From NCBI RefSeq assembly GCF_014287585.1, contig NZ_JACOOJ010000006.1, positions 124,001-188,000 on the forward strand: DNA of 64,000 nt, in the 5' to 3' direction. This stretch comes from Parabacteroides hominis. GTDB taxonomy: Bacteria > Bacteroidota > Bacteroidia > Bacteroidales > Tannerellaceae. Under the pieces are notes generated by a model, which ran no database searches, was not told the DNA's origin, and worked only from the letters and a program-made list of their open reading frames with translations. The position numbers and the translations under genes were made by a program. Shown here in pieces: positions 52,896-62,800 of this stretch. Every line of letters starts with the position of its first letter. The stretch's first letter is position 1.

Positions 52896-52905
52896 CGAAT
52901 AAGGC

Positions 52906-53255
52906 AGAAACAGCGTTTCTAATCACTTTCCGTCCGGGAAGTAGCCGGAAACACTGTTTCTTGCTTGTTTCCGTCCGGGAAGTGGCTGGAAACACGGTTT
53001 CTTTTTATTTCCTGTCCGGGAAGTTCCAAAAAACGATGTTTTTTCTTATTTCCCGACGGGAAAGTAGGCAGATACAATGTTTCTTCTTATATTCGGCATT
53101 GAAATACCGTAGAAACAATGTTTCTGATGCCATTCTGTTATGAATGGGACCTTAAATCTGGATTTCTCCCCTATTTCGATTTGAAAAATCATGCGGGAAC
53201 AGCGTTTCCGGGGCATCCCCGGACCGGAAGGCGCAGGAAACACTGTTTCCGCCAG
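52906..53255 (+). repeat. 41-bp degenerate tandem repeat array
   Basis: Units start at 52906, 52947, 52988, 53029, 53070, 53111, 53152 (43 bp), 53195 and 53236 (partial). The consensus begins GGAAACANTGTTTCTT and ends TTTCCGTCCGGGAAGT, so each unit holds two small dyads (GAAAC/GTTTC and TTCC/GGAA). The outer units are best conserved. Frames that read through the array on the + strand are not convincing genes. Confidence 0.85.
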
Positions 53256-53280
53256 TGTCAAACTAAAAACAATCATCAAA

Positions 53281-54042
53281 ATGAAAGAGATTGGAACTAT
53301 CAGTCTTGAAAGGATGAACAACGGGGCGCATTACATGTACCTGTTGCTGATCCTTGAAAAAGCGGAGGCCGACGCCACGCTGAAGACGAAGGTCTCCGGA
53401 TTGACGGCCGACCTGCGCGAAGCCGTCACGAAGGAGGACGAATGTCTGAAGCTGTCGCAGAAGAGCCTGCTGAGCGACAAGATCCAGGCGGCCGACGGCC
53501 AGCGTGATGCCTTGTACAGCGGTTATAAGAAGGGAGTCGACGGATATGCCGATTTCCCGGTAGCCGCCCTGGCTGAGTCGGCTAAAGTGTTGGCCCAGCA
53601 TATAAAGGATTATGATATCGACCCGAAGATGCAGCTGGACAAGGAAACCGGCTTGCTGATCAACTTTATTGCGGATCTGGAAGGAAAGTTTGCCGAACAC
53701 GTGACCGCCCTTGCGCTGACTCCGTTCGTGACGAACATGAAAACGGCCAACGAAGCTGTCCGCAGCCTGACAGCTTCACGCACCGATGAACGTACCGTCG
53801 TTGAAGTAGGCGCTTTGAAAAAAGCACGTGCCGCTTCGGACACGGCTTATAAAAACCTGGTGAAGATGGTCAACGCCCTCGCGATGGTGGAAGGCGATGC
53901 CAATTATGCGGCTTTCATCGACTATGTGAATACGGAGATCGTGCATTATAAGCGTGAAGTCCTCGGCCAAACGGCTTCCAAGCCGGGAGAGGGGGCGGAT
54001 ATTTCGCCTGATAATAACGACGAGCGTCCCGGCGAGCTTTAA
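53281..54042 (+). CDS. DUF6261 family protein
   Basis: A 253-residue, mostly helical soluble protein beginning MKEIGTISLERMNNGAHYMYL, with long amphipathic helices throughout, matching the Bacteroidales DUF6261 family of unknown function. No signal peptide. The C-terminal tail is disordered (KPGEGADISPDNNDERPGEL) and ends in the same ERPGEL as the DUF4469/HU-like protein at 12206-12988. The ATG at 53281 directly follows the 41-bp array; upstream in-frame starts lie within the repeat and are rejected. Confidence 0.82.
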   Translation: MKEIGTISLERMNNGAHYMYLLLILEKAEADATLKTKVSGLTADLREAVTKEDECLKLSQKSLLSDKIQAADGQRDALYSGYKKGVDGYADFPVAALAESAKVLAQHIKDYDIDPKMQLDKETGLLINFIADLEGKFAEHVTALALTPFVTNMKTANEAVRSLTASRTDERTVVEVGALKKARAASDTAYKNLVKMVNALAMVEGDANYAAFIDYVNTEIVHYKREVLGQTASKPGEGADISPDNNDERPGEL

Positions 54043-54062
54043 GCCGCCGGTTATAAAAGACG

Positions 54063-54096
54063 AAAGCCCTTCCCAGGTCCGGGGAAGGGCTTTTGC
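54063..54096 (+). terminator. Rho-independent terminator
   Basis: AAAGCCCTTCCC pairs with GGGAAGGGCTTT around a 6-nt loop and is followed by T residues, just after the DUF6261 gene. Confidence 0.88.
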
Positions 54097-54121
54097 CATG
54101 TTGGAAGGGACGGCAGCGGAT

Positions 54122-54979
54122 TCAAAAAGTATATGATTTCCCTCTATATTCCTGTGGCGTCATCCCTACATGTTGGCGGAAAAACTTATTAAAGAACGAC
54201 AGGTTGCTGAACCCCAATCCGATCGCAATCTTTTTGATTTCGAGGTTCGTGCCTTTTAATTCGGCTTTGGCATCCGTGATGATGATTTGGACGATAATTT
54301 CCAACGGGGTCCTGCCAACCGCCTTTTTTACGGATGTGCAGAAATAGGGAAGTGTCAGCCCTAACTTTTCCGCATAAAACGAAACGTTATGCTGGGTGGT
54401 GTAAAATTTTAGCGCCAAGTCTAAAAAGTTTTGGAAGATCTCGGTATAACGGTCCAACTCATGTTCATCCAATCGCTCGTTTTTTTTGTATAGCCCTACG
54501 ATCCCTTGGCTGCAAATCATGAAAATAGCTTTTGTCATCTCTTTGTTGACCACCGTATGCAGACGGGTGGTATATCCTGATAAAACGCCATAAAAGTCTT
54601 TGAACAGACAAGCCGTGCTTGCAGGAACAGGCATGATCGGTTTCCGGTATATGTACGTTATGCAATTCATCGTGCTTCTTATGTAATTGACGCATCCCAT
54701 GAAATCGGAAGAAAAAGCGACTAAATAGAGTTCGATATCCGGTGAAATCGTATGTACTTCTACAAAACTGTTCGGCACAAGCGTTATGACATTATGTTGT
54801 TTGATAATACATTCGGATGAATTTAGAGAGCATTCTATAGTGCCTTCCATGCAAAGGATAAAAACGGCGGATCTGATTTTAAAGAAGGAACCGATATATG
54901 GCTTAAGCTCACTGGCTGAAGTGTACTTGCTAACCATAATATCCGTAGGTGAATCGAGCCAGGTAATATGCTTGTCCAT
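54122..54979 (-). CDS. AraC-family transcriptional regulator
   Basis: A 285-residue regulator with an N-terminal sensing half (about 1-175) and two C-terminal helix-turn-helix motifs (VSFYAEKLGLTLPYFCTSVKK and IKKIAIGLGFSNLSFFNKFFRQHVGMTPQEYR). The ATG at 54979 is used rather than a TTG at 54985. It is divergent from the Hpt/hybrid-kinase pair with a 210-bp gap; a -7 box CAAATATA (+ strand 55002-55009) is its likely promoter. The regulated genes are unknown. Confidence 0.92.
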   Translation of the reverse strand: MDKHITWLDSPTDIMVSKYTSASELKPYIGSFFKIRSAVFILCMEGTIECSLNSSECIIKQHNVITLVPNSFVEVHTISPDIELYLVAFSSDFMGCVNYIRSTMNCITYIYRKPIMPVPASTACLFKDFYGVLSGYTTRLHTVVNKEMTKAIFMICSQGIVGLYKKNERLDEHELDRYTEIFQNFLDLALKFYTTQHNVSFYAEKLGLTLPYFCTSVKKAVGRTPLEIIVQIIITDAKAELKGTNLEIKKIAIGLGFSNLSFFNKFFRQHVGMTPQEYRGKSYTF

Positions 54980-55189
54980 GTTCAAAATTTCTTTTTAGCG
55001 CCAAATATAGATATTATTTGATATTCCGGAAGTAAATGAAAAGAATGGAACATATAATGCAAAAAATGAATTTTGCATCTTATTGCTGATAATCCTTCCT
55101 TTGTAGAAGGATAAGAATCATAATTTCTTATAAGCTATTAATGGTGTGACAAGAAGGATGTATCTAAATATTTTATTAACTTATTTTAT

Positions 55190-55546
55190 ATGACAAGCGA
55201 ATATAAACAAGAATTGATCGGTATGGGGGTCGATGTCGATAAAGCGTTAGATCGCTTTATGGGGAGTGAAGCGTTATATGAAAAATTTCTTTTGAAATTT
55301 GTTCAAGACCGTTCCTTCCAAAAAATGGTCGGGTTTGTAAATGCAGGAGATATTCCACAAGCATTTATGCAGGCTCATACGATGAAAGGCATTGCTGCCA
55401 ATCTTGAACTCGGATATTTATTGGAAGTCCTGGTCCCGATCACGGAACAGCTCAGGCATGGGGAATTGGAAAGGATACCGGAAGAACAAGAGGATTTGGA
55501 AATCCGTTATAACAAACTATGTACTATAATCAGGAAATATCATTAA
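55190..55546 (+). CDS. Histidine phosphotransfer (Hpt) protein
   Basis: A 118-residue helical-bundle protein with phospho-acceptor His63 in AHTMKGIAANLEL. Hpt proteins relay phosphate between the receiver domain of a hybrid kinase and a final response regulator. The hybrid kinase gene begins 3 bp downstream, making a relay pair. Confidence 0.9.
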   Translation: MTSEYKQELIGMGVDVDKALDRFMGSEALYEKFLLKFVQDRSFQKMVGFVNAGDIPQAFMQAHTMKGIAANLELGYLLEVLVPITEQLRHGELERIPEEQEDLEIRYNKLCTIIRKYH

Positions 55547-55549
55547 ATT

Positions 55550-57922
55550 ATGCAATTGGAAACAAATCTCGAATATAGCCTGCTGATGGGGCTCACAGGT
55601 GTCAGTGTCAGCAAGCATCTGTTGGATGAGCACTTCACCCTTTTGTGGGCGAATGATTTTTATTATGATCTGATAAAGTATTCCAAAGAAGAATATGAAA
55701 CTCTTTTTCACAACAGGCCGGATTTATATTATAAGGAACATCAGGATCTCTGGAATGTATTAGCCGGAAAAGTTTATGAAACGATTGAAAATAAAGCGGA
55801 AGGTTATGAACTTGTCACCCAGATGCCGGTGAAGGGCGGACTGAGATGGATCAAATTGACTTCGACCTTCACCGATCAGCTTCAGGATGGCATCCCGATG
55901 TCATATACGGTCATGACCGATGTGGAAGATATCATGCAGGCACGTCTTGAACAAACGATCGCCTACGAAAATCTTCCCGGTTTTATAGCCAAACATAAGA
56001 TCAGAAAAGACGGTAGTTTTACGCTGATAGAAGCAAATGACAAGTATAAGCATTTTGCGGATGTAGACGAGGGATCTTTCTCATCTTTTACGCCTTTTTC
56101 GAGGTTGGATGAGAAAAGTCGCAAGATATTGGATGGACATGTCCCACTTATGCAGAAAGGTGAATCCGTCCACTTTGTCATCCGGTCGGGAAGCTGTTGC
56201 GGGAATGACATCTGGTTGCAATTGAACGGGGAGTGTATCGGGTGGGAAGGGGAAGAACCGGTATACCTGATCGTGTATATCGATATCACGGATATCACCG
56301 AACAGCGTGAGCTGCAGAAAAAGCTGGAAGAGCGGTCGGTGCAATTGAAAGAGGCGCTTATTACGGCAGAAAAAGCCAACCAGGCGAAATCCGATTTCCT
56401 GGCCCGCATGAGCCATGACATCCGTACCCCGATGAATGCGATAGTGGGGATGACAGCAATAGCCGGCGCTCATATCGATGATAAGGAGCGGGTTTTAGAT
56501 TGCCTGAATAAGATCACGGGAGCTTCCAAACTGTTGCTTAGCCTGATTAACGAAGTGTTGGATATGTCTAAGATCGAAAGTGGAAGGTTGAACCTGTCTG
56601 ACGATGAGTTAAACATCGGGGAACTGCTGCAAGACCTGATTGTCATGATGCAACCGGAAATCAAAAGCAAGCGGCATAAACTGGATATCCATGTGATGGG
56701 GATACAACATGAAAATGTAATCGGCGACACGCAGCGGATTAAGCAGGTATTGATGAATATCCTTTCCAATGCAGTTAAGTACACTCCGGATGGGGGAAGG
56801 ATCCTGATAAGCATCGACGAGCATCCTTCGCAAGATGGCATTGGGAACTATGAGTTTGTGTTTGAAGATAACGGGAGAGGGATGGAACCCGAATTCCTTG
56901 AAAAGATCTTCCTGCCGTTTGAACGAGCCGATGACCGGTTGATCAAAGGAATACAAGGGACAGGGCTTGGAATGTCTATCAGCCATAAGATCATACAATT
57001 GATGGGTGGGGAGATCAAGGTCGAAAGCGAATATGGAAAAGGAACCCGTTTCACGGTTAAGATGCCTTTACGGCTTCAGGAACGGGTTGCAGCCGAAACA
57101 ATGAAAATCCAGGGATTGTCCGTCCTCGTGGTTGATGACGACCAGGTCGCCTGCCAGGGCACTTGCCATTGTTTGGAAGAAATCGGTATAAATAGCGAAT
57201 GGGTTTGTTCCGGCCAGGAGGCTATAGCTATCGCTGTGGCTAAGAAACGGCAAAAGATGGATGATGAACACTTTATCGTCATCATGGACCTGAAGATGCC
57301 GGACATGAATGGCATTGAAACCACTCGTCTGCTTAGAAAAGAGATAGGCCCGGACATACCGATCATCATTTTGTCTGCTTATGACATAGAAGAATATGAG
57401 GCTGAAGCCAGAGAAGCGGGAGCCAACGGTTTCATCTCCAAACCGCTGTTCAAATCAAAATTGCTTCAGGTATTAAAGAAGTTTACAGAGGAAGAGGATC
57501 TGAAATCCAAGGCAAGCCCTAAGAAACTATCTGCTGCCGACTACACCGGCAAACGAATCCTGCTGGTGGAAGACAACGAATTGAACCGGGAGATCGCAGT
57601 CGAAATAATCGGAAGCACAGGAGTTTCCATCGATACGGCGGTAAACGGGCTTGAAGCCGTAAACATCGTATCCCGATCGGCAGAAGGCTACTATCAAATG
57701 ATTCTGATGGATATCCAGATGCCGGTCATGGATGGTTACGAGTCGACTCGCCGTATCCGGACGCTTTCCCGATCGGATGTCGCCGATATGCCTATTGTTG
57801 CCATGACGGCGAATGCCTTCTCAGAAGATGTGGCAAACGCCGTTGAAGCAGGAATGAATTACCATCTGGCTAAACCGATCGATATTGCAACTCTGATGAT
57901 GGTGTTGGATAAATACTTATGA
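55550..57922 (+). CDS. Hybrid sensor histidine kinase with two receiver domains
   Basis: A 790-residue cytoplasmic protein: two PAS-like modules (about 15-130 and 140-255), a HisKA domain with MSHDIRTPMNAIVG, a HATPase (NAVKYTPDGGRI, FEDNGRGM, GTGLGMSI), then receiver 1 (LVVDDDQ, IMDLKMPDMNG, ILSAYD, ISKPL) and receiver 2 (LLVEDNE, LMDIQMPVMDG, MTANAF, LAKPID). Both acceptor aspartates are present. There is no membrane segment. With the adjacent Hpt protein it forms a phosphorelay whose final output is not encoded here; the AraC protein lacks a receiver. Confidence 0.93.
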   Translation: MQLETNLEYSLLMGLTGVSVSKHLLDEHFTLLWANDFYYDLIKYSKEEYETLFHNRPDLYYKEHQDLWNVLAGKVYETIENKAEGYELVTQMPVKGGLRWIKLTSTFTDQLQDGIPMSYTVMTDVEDIMQARLEQTIAYENLPGFIAKHKIRKDGSFTLIEANDKYKHFADVDEGSFSSFTPFSRLDEKSRKILDGHVPLMQKGESVHFVIRSGSCCGNDIWLQLNGECIGWEGEEPVYLIVYIDITDITEQRELQKKLEERSVQLKEALITAEKANQAKSDFLARMSHDIRTPMNAIVGMTAIAGAHIDDKERVLDCLNKITGASKLLLSLINEVLDMSKIESGRLNLSDDELNIGELLQDLIVMMQPEIKSKRHKLDIHVMGIQHENVIGDTQRIKQVLMNILSNAVKYTPDGGRILISIDEHPSQDGIGNYEFVFEDNGRGMEPEFLEKIFLPFERADDRLIKGIQGTGLGMSISHKIIQLMGGEIKVESEYGKGTRFTVKMPLRLQERVAAETMKIQGLSVLVVDDDQVACQGTCHCLEEIGINSEWVCSGQEAIAIAVAKKRQKMDDEHFIVIMDLKMPDMNGIETTRLLRKEIGPDIPIIILSAYDIEEYEAEAREAGANGFISKPLFKSKLLQVLKKFTEEEDLKSKASPKKLSAADYTGKRILLVEDNELNREIAVEIIGSTGVSIDTAVNGLEAVNIVSRSAEGYYQMILMDIQMPVMDGYESTRRIRTLSRSDVADMPIVAMTANAFSEDVANAVEAGMNYHLAKPIDIATLMMVLDKYL

Positions 57923-59833
57923 AAGCCCTTTTCCAAGGGCTTTTTTATTCTCTTCATTAACCGGATTCTTCCCCTCCGGCGTGTAAAGATGGTCGATGCG
58001 GGAGGCATATGCTTTTTCTACTTTTCCGCGGACGATCTTCATCGTGCTGTTGACCATGCCGTTCTGTTCGGTGAATGGCTCCGGCAGGATGGCAAAGGCA
58101 GCGGGCAGCCAGCGGTCGGGGAAAAGGGTGGACAAGTCGCCTCCCTTACGGAAACGGTCTATCTGGGATTGGATGATCCGGATTGCCTCTTCGCGTCCCT
58201 TATCGGATGAAAGATCGAGATGCTGGTGCGCCAGATGCTTCTTCAGGCGGTCCTTGTTGGGAACGACAAGGGCAACGGTATAGGGACTCTGGTTGTTATA
58301 CAGGATCAGCTGGTCGATGCAGGAAGAGTGTTCGACAAGCGCCTCCTCGATCCCTTCCGGGCTGTATTTCTCTCCGTCACTGCCGATCAGCAGGCTCTTG
58401 AAACGTCCGAGGACATAGAGCAGGCCGTCATGCCCTATATATCCCATATCTCCGGTGTAGAGCCACCCGTCGCGGACGGTCTCGGCGGTCGCTGCCGGGT
58501 TCTTCCAGTAGCCGGCCATCACATTTTCGCCTCGTATGACGATCTCTCCCTTTTCGCCTGCCGGAAGCTCTTTCCCGTCGGCATCGCATATTTTCAGGTC
58601 GAGCGGACGGACCAGCACGCCGCTGCTGCCGAAGGTATGCCGCTCAGGGCCGTTGGTCGAGATGACGGGAGTCGCTTCGCTTAGTCCGTAGCCTTGGTAC
58701 ATCGGAAGCCCGATTGCGTAGTAGAACTTTTGCAGGTCCTTGTCGAGCAACGCGCCACCGCCGATGAAGAACTTCAACTGGCCGCCGAAGTTTTCGCGGA
58801 CTTTCGCGAAAAGCACGCGGTTGAACAGGCTCACAAGCGGTTTCAGCAGGAACCGGGCGCCGCGTCCCTTGTCTTCTCCGCCGTCTCCGTTATAGGTGTA
58901 GGCTGTTTTGAGGGCAAAGTTGAACAAACGGGTTACATGCTTGCCCTGGGCGCGGATGCCCTGTTCGATATTCTTTTTGAAGTTCTTGGCCAATGCCGGG
59001 ACGCTCAGGATCAGGTACGGCTTGAACTCTTTGATGTTGGCCGGGATGTTCTTTAATGTTTCCAACCCCGTCCGTCCAACTTGTACGGTGGCTACGGATG
59101 CTCCTTTCGACATGAAGATATAGAAGCCGACCACATGTGCAAAGCAATGGTCGAGCGGAAGGATCACAAGCGTGCGCCATGTATGGTCGATATCGACGCA
59201 AGACAGTGCTTGTTCCACATTTGCCGTGTAGTTGCGATGTGTCAGGATGACGCCTTTCGGGTCGGCTGTCGTGCCTGAAGTATACGTTATGGTCGCATAG
59301 TCGCCATTCTGCAAGGACTGTCCGACTGCAAGGAAGTCTTCCAGAGAATGAGAGGCCAGATATTCTTTACCCATCCGGAGCACTTCGGACCAGGTGGTTT
59401 CTTTTTCTTTATGTTCCGGCAGTTCGTCTATCACGATTACTTTTTCTACTAAAGGCAGTTTGTCCATGATAGCCCGTATTTTTTTGAGCTGGTTGCCGGA
59501 AACCAGGATATATTTCACATCGGCATGCACGAGGCGGAACAGCAGGTCGTTCGCTTCTTCGAGCTTGATGGATAGCGGGACATTGGTTGCACCGGCGTAG
59601 AACATCGCCAGTTCGCCGATGATCCAGGCATTACGACCTTCCGAAAGGAGCGCCATGTTGTCGCCCTTCTTCACACCGAGAGCCATCAGCCCGGCACTGG
59701 CCGTATAGACTTGTTGCTGAACCTCCTTGTAAGTGGTCGGTTCGAAGGCATCCGTGGTTTTTTCCCACAGGAAAGGGTTGTCGGGATATTGTCTTACCGA
59801 ACTCTCGAAAAGGTCTATAATTGTCTTCTTCAT
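57917..59833 (-). CDS. Long-chain fatty acid-CoA ligase (AMP-forming)
   Basis: A 638-residue AMP-binding enzyme: ATITYTSGTTADPKGVILTH (P-loop), MYQGYGLSEATPVIS, DGWLYTGDMGYIGHDGLLYVLGR and a C-terminal MVNSTMKIVRGKVEK lysine motif. It activates fatty acids to acyl-CoA through acyl-AMP. It lies 7 bp after mfd in one transcript and overlaps the hybrid kinase gene tail-to-tail by 6 bp. Confidence 0.93.
   Translation of the reverse strand: MKKTIIDLFESSVRQYPDNPFLWEKTTDAFEPTTYKEVQQQVYTASAGLMALGVKKGDNMALLSEGRNAWIIGELAMFYAGATNVPLSIKLEEANDLLFRLVHADVKYILVSGNQLKKIRAIMDKLPLVEKVIVIDELPEHKEKETTWSEVLRMGKEYLASHSLEDFLAVGQSLQNGDYATITYTSGTTADPKGVILTHRNYTANVEQALSCVDIDHTWRTLVILPLDHCFAHVVGFYIFMSKGASVATVQVGRTGLETLKNIPANIKEFKPYLILSVPALAKNFKKNIEQGIRAQGKHVTRLFNFALKTAYTYNGDGGEDKGRGARFLLKPLVSLFNRVLFAKVRENFGGQLKFFIGGGALLDKDLQKFYYAIGLPMYQGYGLSEATPVISTNGPERHTFGSSGVLVRPLDLKICDADGKELPAGEKGEIVIRGENVMAGYWKNPAATAETVRDGWLYTGDMGYIGHDGLLYVLGRFKSLLIGSDGEKYSPEGIEEALVEHSSCIDQLILYNNQSPYTVALVVPNKDRLKKHLAHQHLDLSSDKGREEAIRIIQSQIDRFRKGGDLSTLFPDRWLPAAFAILPEPFTEQNGMVNSTMKIVRGKVEKAYASRIDHLYTPEGKNPVNEENKKALGKGLS
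57922..57946. terminator. Bidirectional terminator inside the ligase 3' end
   Basis: AAAGCCCTT pairs with AAGGGCTTT around TTCC, followed by T's on the + strand. It serves the hybrid kinase transcript but lies in the last codons (KKALGKGLS) of the convergent ligase gene. Confidence 0.75.
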
Positions 59834-59840
59834 ATATGAT

Positions 59841-62800
59841 TTATTTTTGTATTTGCACTTTCTCTATCTCTTCAAGGTAGATGCAAGCAGCCTCCACCGT
59901 CGGTACATTCTTGATCGCGATGCTGCGCTTCCCGTTTTGTTCGCGAAGCGTGCATTCACGCGGATGCTTCTGGATGAAACCGAGCAGTTTGTCGAACGCT
60001 TCGCTCTCATAATAGGGGCTTTCGGGATTGGTGACGAGGAAGATGTTCATCTGTCCTTTCTTCAATACTATTTTCTCCATGCCTAACATCTTTGCCATAC
60101 GGCGCAGGCGGACGACGCGGATCAACTCTTTTCCTTCTTTCGGCACTTTTCCGAAACGATCTTTCAGGCGTTCGGTGAAAGCAAGGATATCGCGTTCTTC
60201 CTCCATTTTGTCCAATTCGCGATAAAGGGAGACGCGCTCCGAATCGTTCGGGATATAGGTCGGCGGGAACATCAGTTCCAGATCGCTTTCGATATAGGTT
60301 TCGCGGACATATTCGCTACCGGTGTCAGGCCGCTTTTCGGTGGCATCGGAATACAGGTCGGCAAATTCTTCTGCTTTCAGTTCGTCAACGGCTTCTTCCA
60401 GGATCTTCTGGTACGTCTCGTAGCCTAAATCGGCGATGAAGCCGCTTTGCTCGGCTCCTAACATATTACCGGCTCCCCGGATGTCGAGGTCCTGCATGGC
60501 GATATGGATGCCGCTTCCTAATTCCGAGAAATTCTCGATAGCCTGCAAACGGCGGCGTGCTTCCTGCGTAAGGCTTGACAGGGGCGGAGAGAGAAGGTAG
60601 CAGAATGCTTTCCGGTTACTTCGCCCGACACGGCCGCGTAATTGATGCAGGTCGGACAATCCGAACTGTTGTGCATTATTGATGATGATCGTGTTTGCAT
60701 TCGGCACGTCGATGCCGCTCTCCACAATGCTCGTGGCGATCAGTACGTCGTATTCGTAATTGACAAAGTCCAGAATGATCTTTTCCAGCTTGTCCGGCTC
60801 CATCTGCCCGTGGCCGACGGCGATACGGGCATCCGGCACTTCGCGTTTGACAAGCGCCTCCATTTCATAAATATTCTGGATGCGGTTGTTGATGAAGAAA
60901 ACCTGCCCGTTACGGCTCATCTCGAAGTTGATGGCTTCGCGGATGATGTCCGGGTTAAAACGTTCCACCTCCGTTTGCACCGGGTAGCGATTGGGCGGGG
61001 GAGTCGTGATGCTCGACAGGTCACGGGCTCCCATCAGCGAGAATTGCAAGGTACGGGGAATCGGCGTGGCGGTCATGGTGAGCGTGTCGACGTTGGCTTT
61101 CAGCTGGCGCAGTTTCTCTTTGACGGATACGCCGAATTTCTGCTCTTCGTCGATAATCAGCAGGCCGAGGTCTTTGAACTTGACATCCTTGCCGACAATG
61201 CGGTGAGTGCCGATGACGATGTTCACGGTTCCGTCTTGCAGGCCTTTCAGAATCGCTTTTATATCTTTAGCAGTACGCGCCCGGCTGATATATTCGATCC
61301 GGCAGGGAAAATCTTTCAACCGTTCGGAGAATGTCTGGTAATGCTGGAATGCTAACACCGTAGTCGGAACCAGCACGGCCACTTGCTTGTTGTCCGAAAC
61401 GGCTTTGAAAGCGGCGCGGATGGCTACCTCCGTTTTCCCAAAGCCCACATCTCCACAGATCAGGCGGTCCATCGGACGGTCGTTCTCCATGTCGGTTTTG
61501 ACATCGGCTGTCGCTTTCATCTGGTCCGGGGTATCTTCGTAGATGAAGCTGGCTTCCAATTCGTGCTGCATGAAGCTGTCCGGGCTATAGGCAAAGCCTT
61601 TTTCCTGTTTCCGTTTGGAGTAGAGGAGGATCAGGTCGCGGGCGATATCTTTTACTTTCGACTTGGTGCGTTCCTTCATCTTCTCCCACGCTCCCGTGCC
61701 GAGCTTGCTCAGTTTGGGTGGTTCTCCGCTGTCCTTGCCTTTGTACTTGGACAACTTATGGAGGGAATGGATGCTGACGAATATGATATCGTTGTTCTGA
61801 TAGATCAGCTTGATGGCTTCCTGCATCTTGCCGTTCACTTCCGTGCGGACCAGTCCGCCGAACTGTCCGACACCGTGGTCGATATGCACGATGTAGTCGC
61901 CGGTCGTGAATTGGTTCAACTCCTTTAACGACAGAGAGAGTTTTCCGCTTCTTGCCTTGTCGCTTTTCAGGTTGAATTTATGGAAACGGTCGAATAACTG
62001 GTGATCCGTGAAAAGGCAGACACGCAAAGTCTCGTCGGCGAAACCTTCATGTATAGTCTTGTTGACAGAGGTAAAAGGAATATTGTCTCCCCGGTCCTCG
62101 AAGATGGCACGGATACGGGTTGCTTGCTTTTCTACGTCACTCAGTATATATAATGTATAGCCGTTTTCTAAATATTTGTGGAAAGATTCGCTTACCAAAT
62201 CGAAGTTTTTGTGATAGATCGGTTGTGCTTCCATTGAGAAAGCTAAGGTGGCATCGGCTACTCCCGTTGGACGCGTACCGAAATGAAGACGGCTGAAACC
62301 GAGTGCCCCACGCAGGAAATCCTCTCCGGTAATCAATTTGGCCCGCAGTTGTTCGATGTCGGCAAACGATTCTTCGTCTCCGATGATCGGTTCTTCATTC
62401 CAGATACTGCCGATACGCTCTTTTACCCATGCCAGGTCTTTGCTGGCGAGCAATGTCTCGGACGGCAGCGAATCCAGCAGGGACGAGTTGGTTCGGTTTC
62501 CTTTTGTCATTTCGGGCACGATATAGATACTGTCCAGCTTTTCTTTGGATAGCTGTGTCTCTACATCGAACGAACGGATCGTCTCTACCTCGTTTCCAAA
62601 GAAGTCGATGCGATAAGGAAATTCATACGAGAACGAGAATACGTCTAAGATACTGCCGCGCATCGCATACTGCCCCGGCTCATAAACGTAATCTACCTGC
62701 TCGAAACCGTATTCGTCCAGCACGTCGGAAACAAACATATTGTCCAACTTCTCACCGACACTGATCTTCAGTGTGTTTTCTTTCAGAACCTCCCGCGAGA

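Noticed and set aside
52643..53143. + strand open frame across the 41-bp array
   Set aside because: Begins inside paralogue 3 in another frame and mostly translates the repeat; no independent coding evidence.
52906..53255. CRISPR array
   Set aside because: The 41-bp units are contiguous and degenerate throughout, with no constant repeat alternating with unique spacers, and no cas genes are present.
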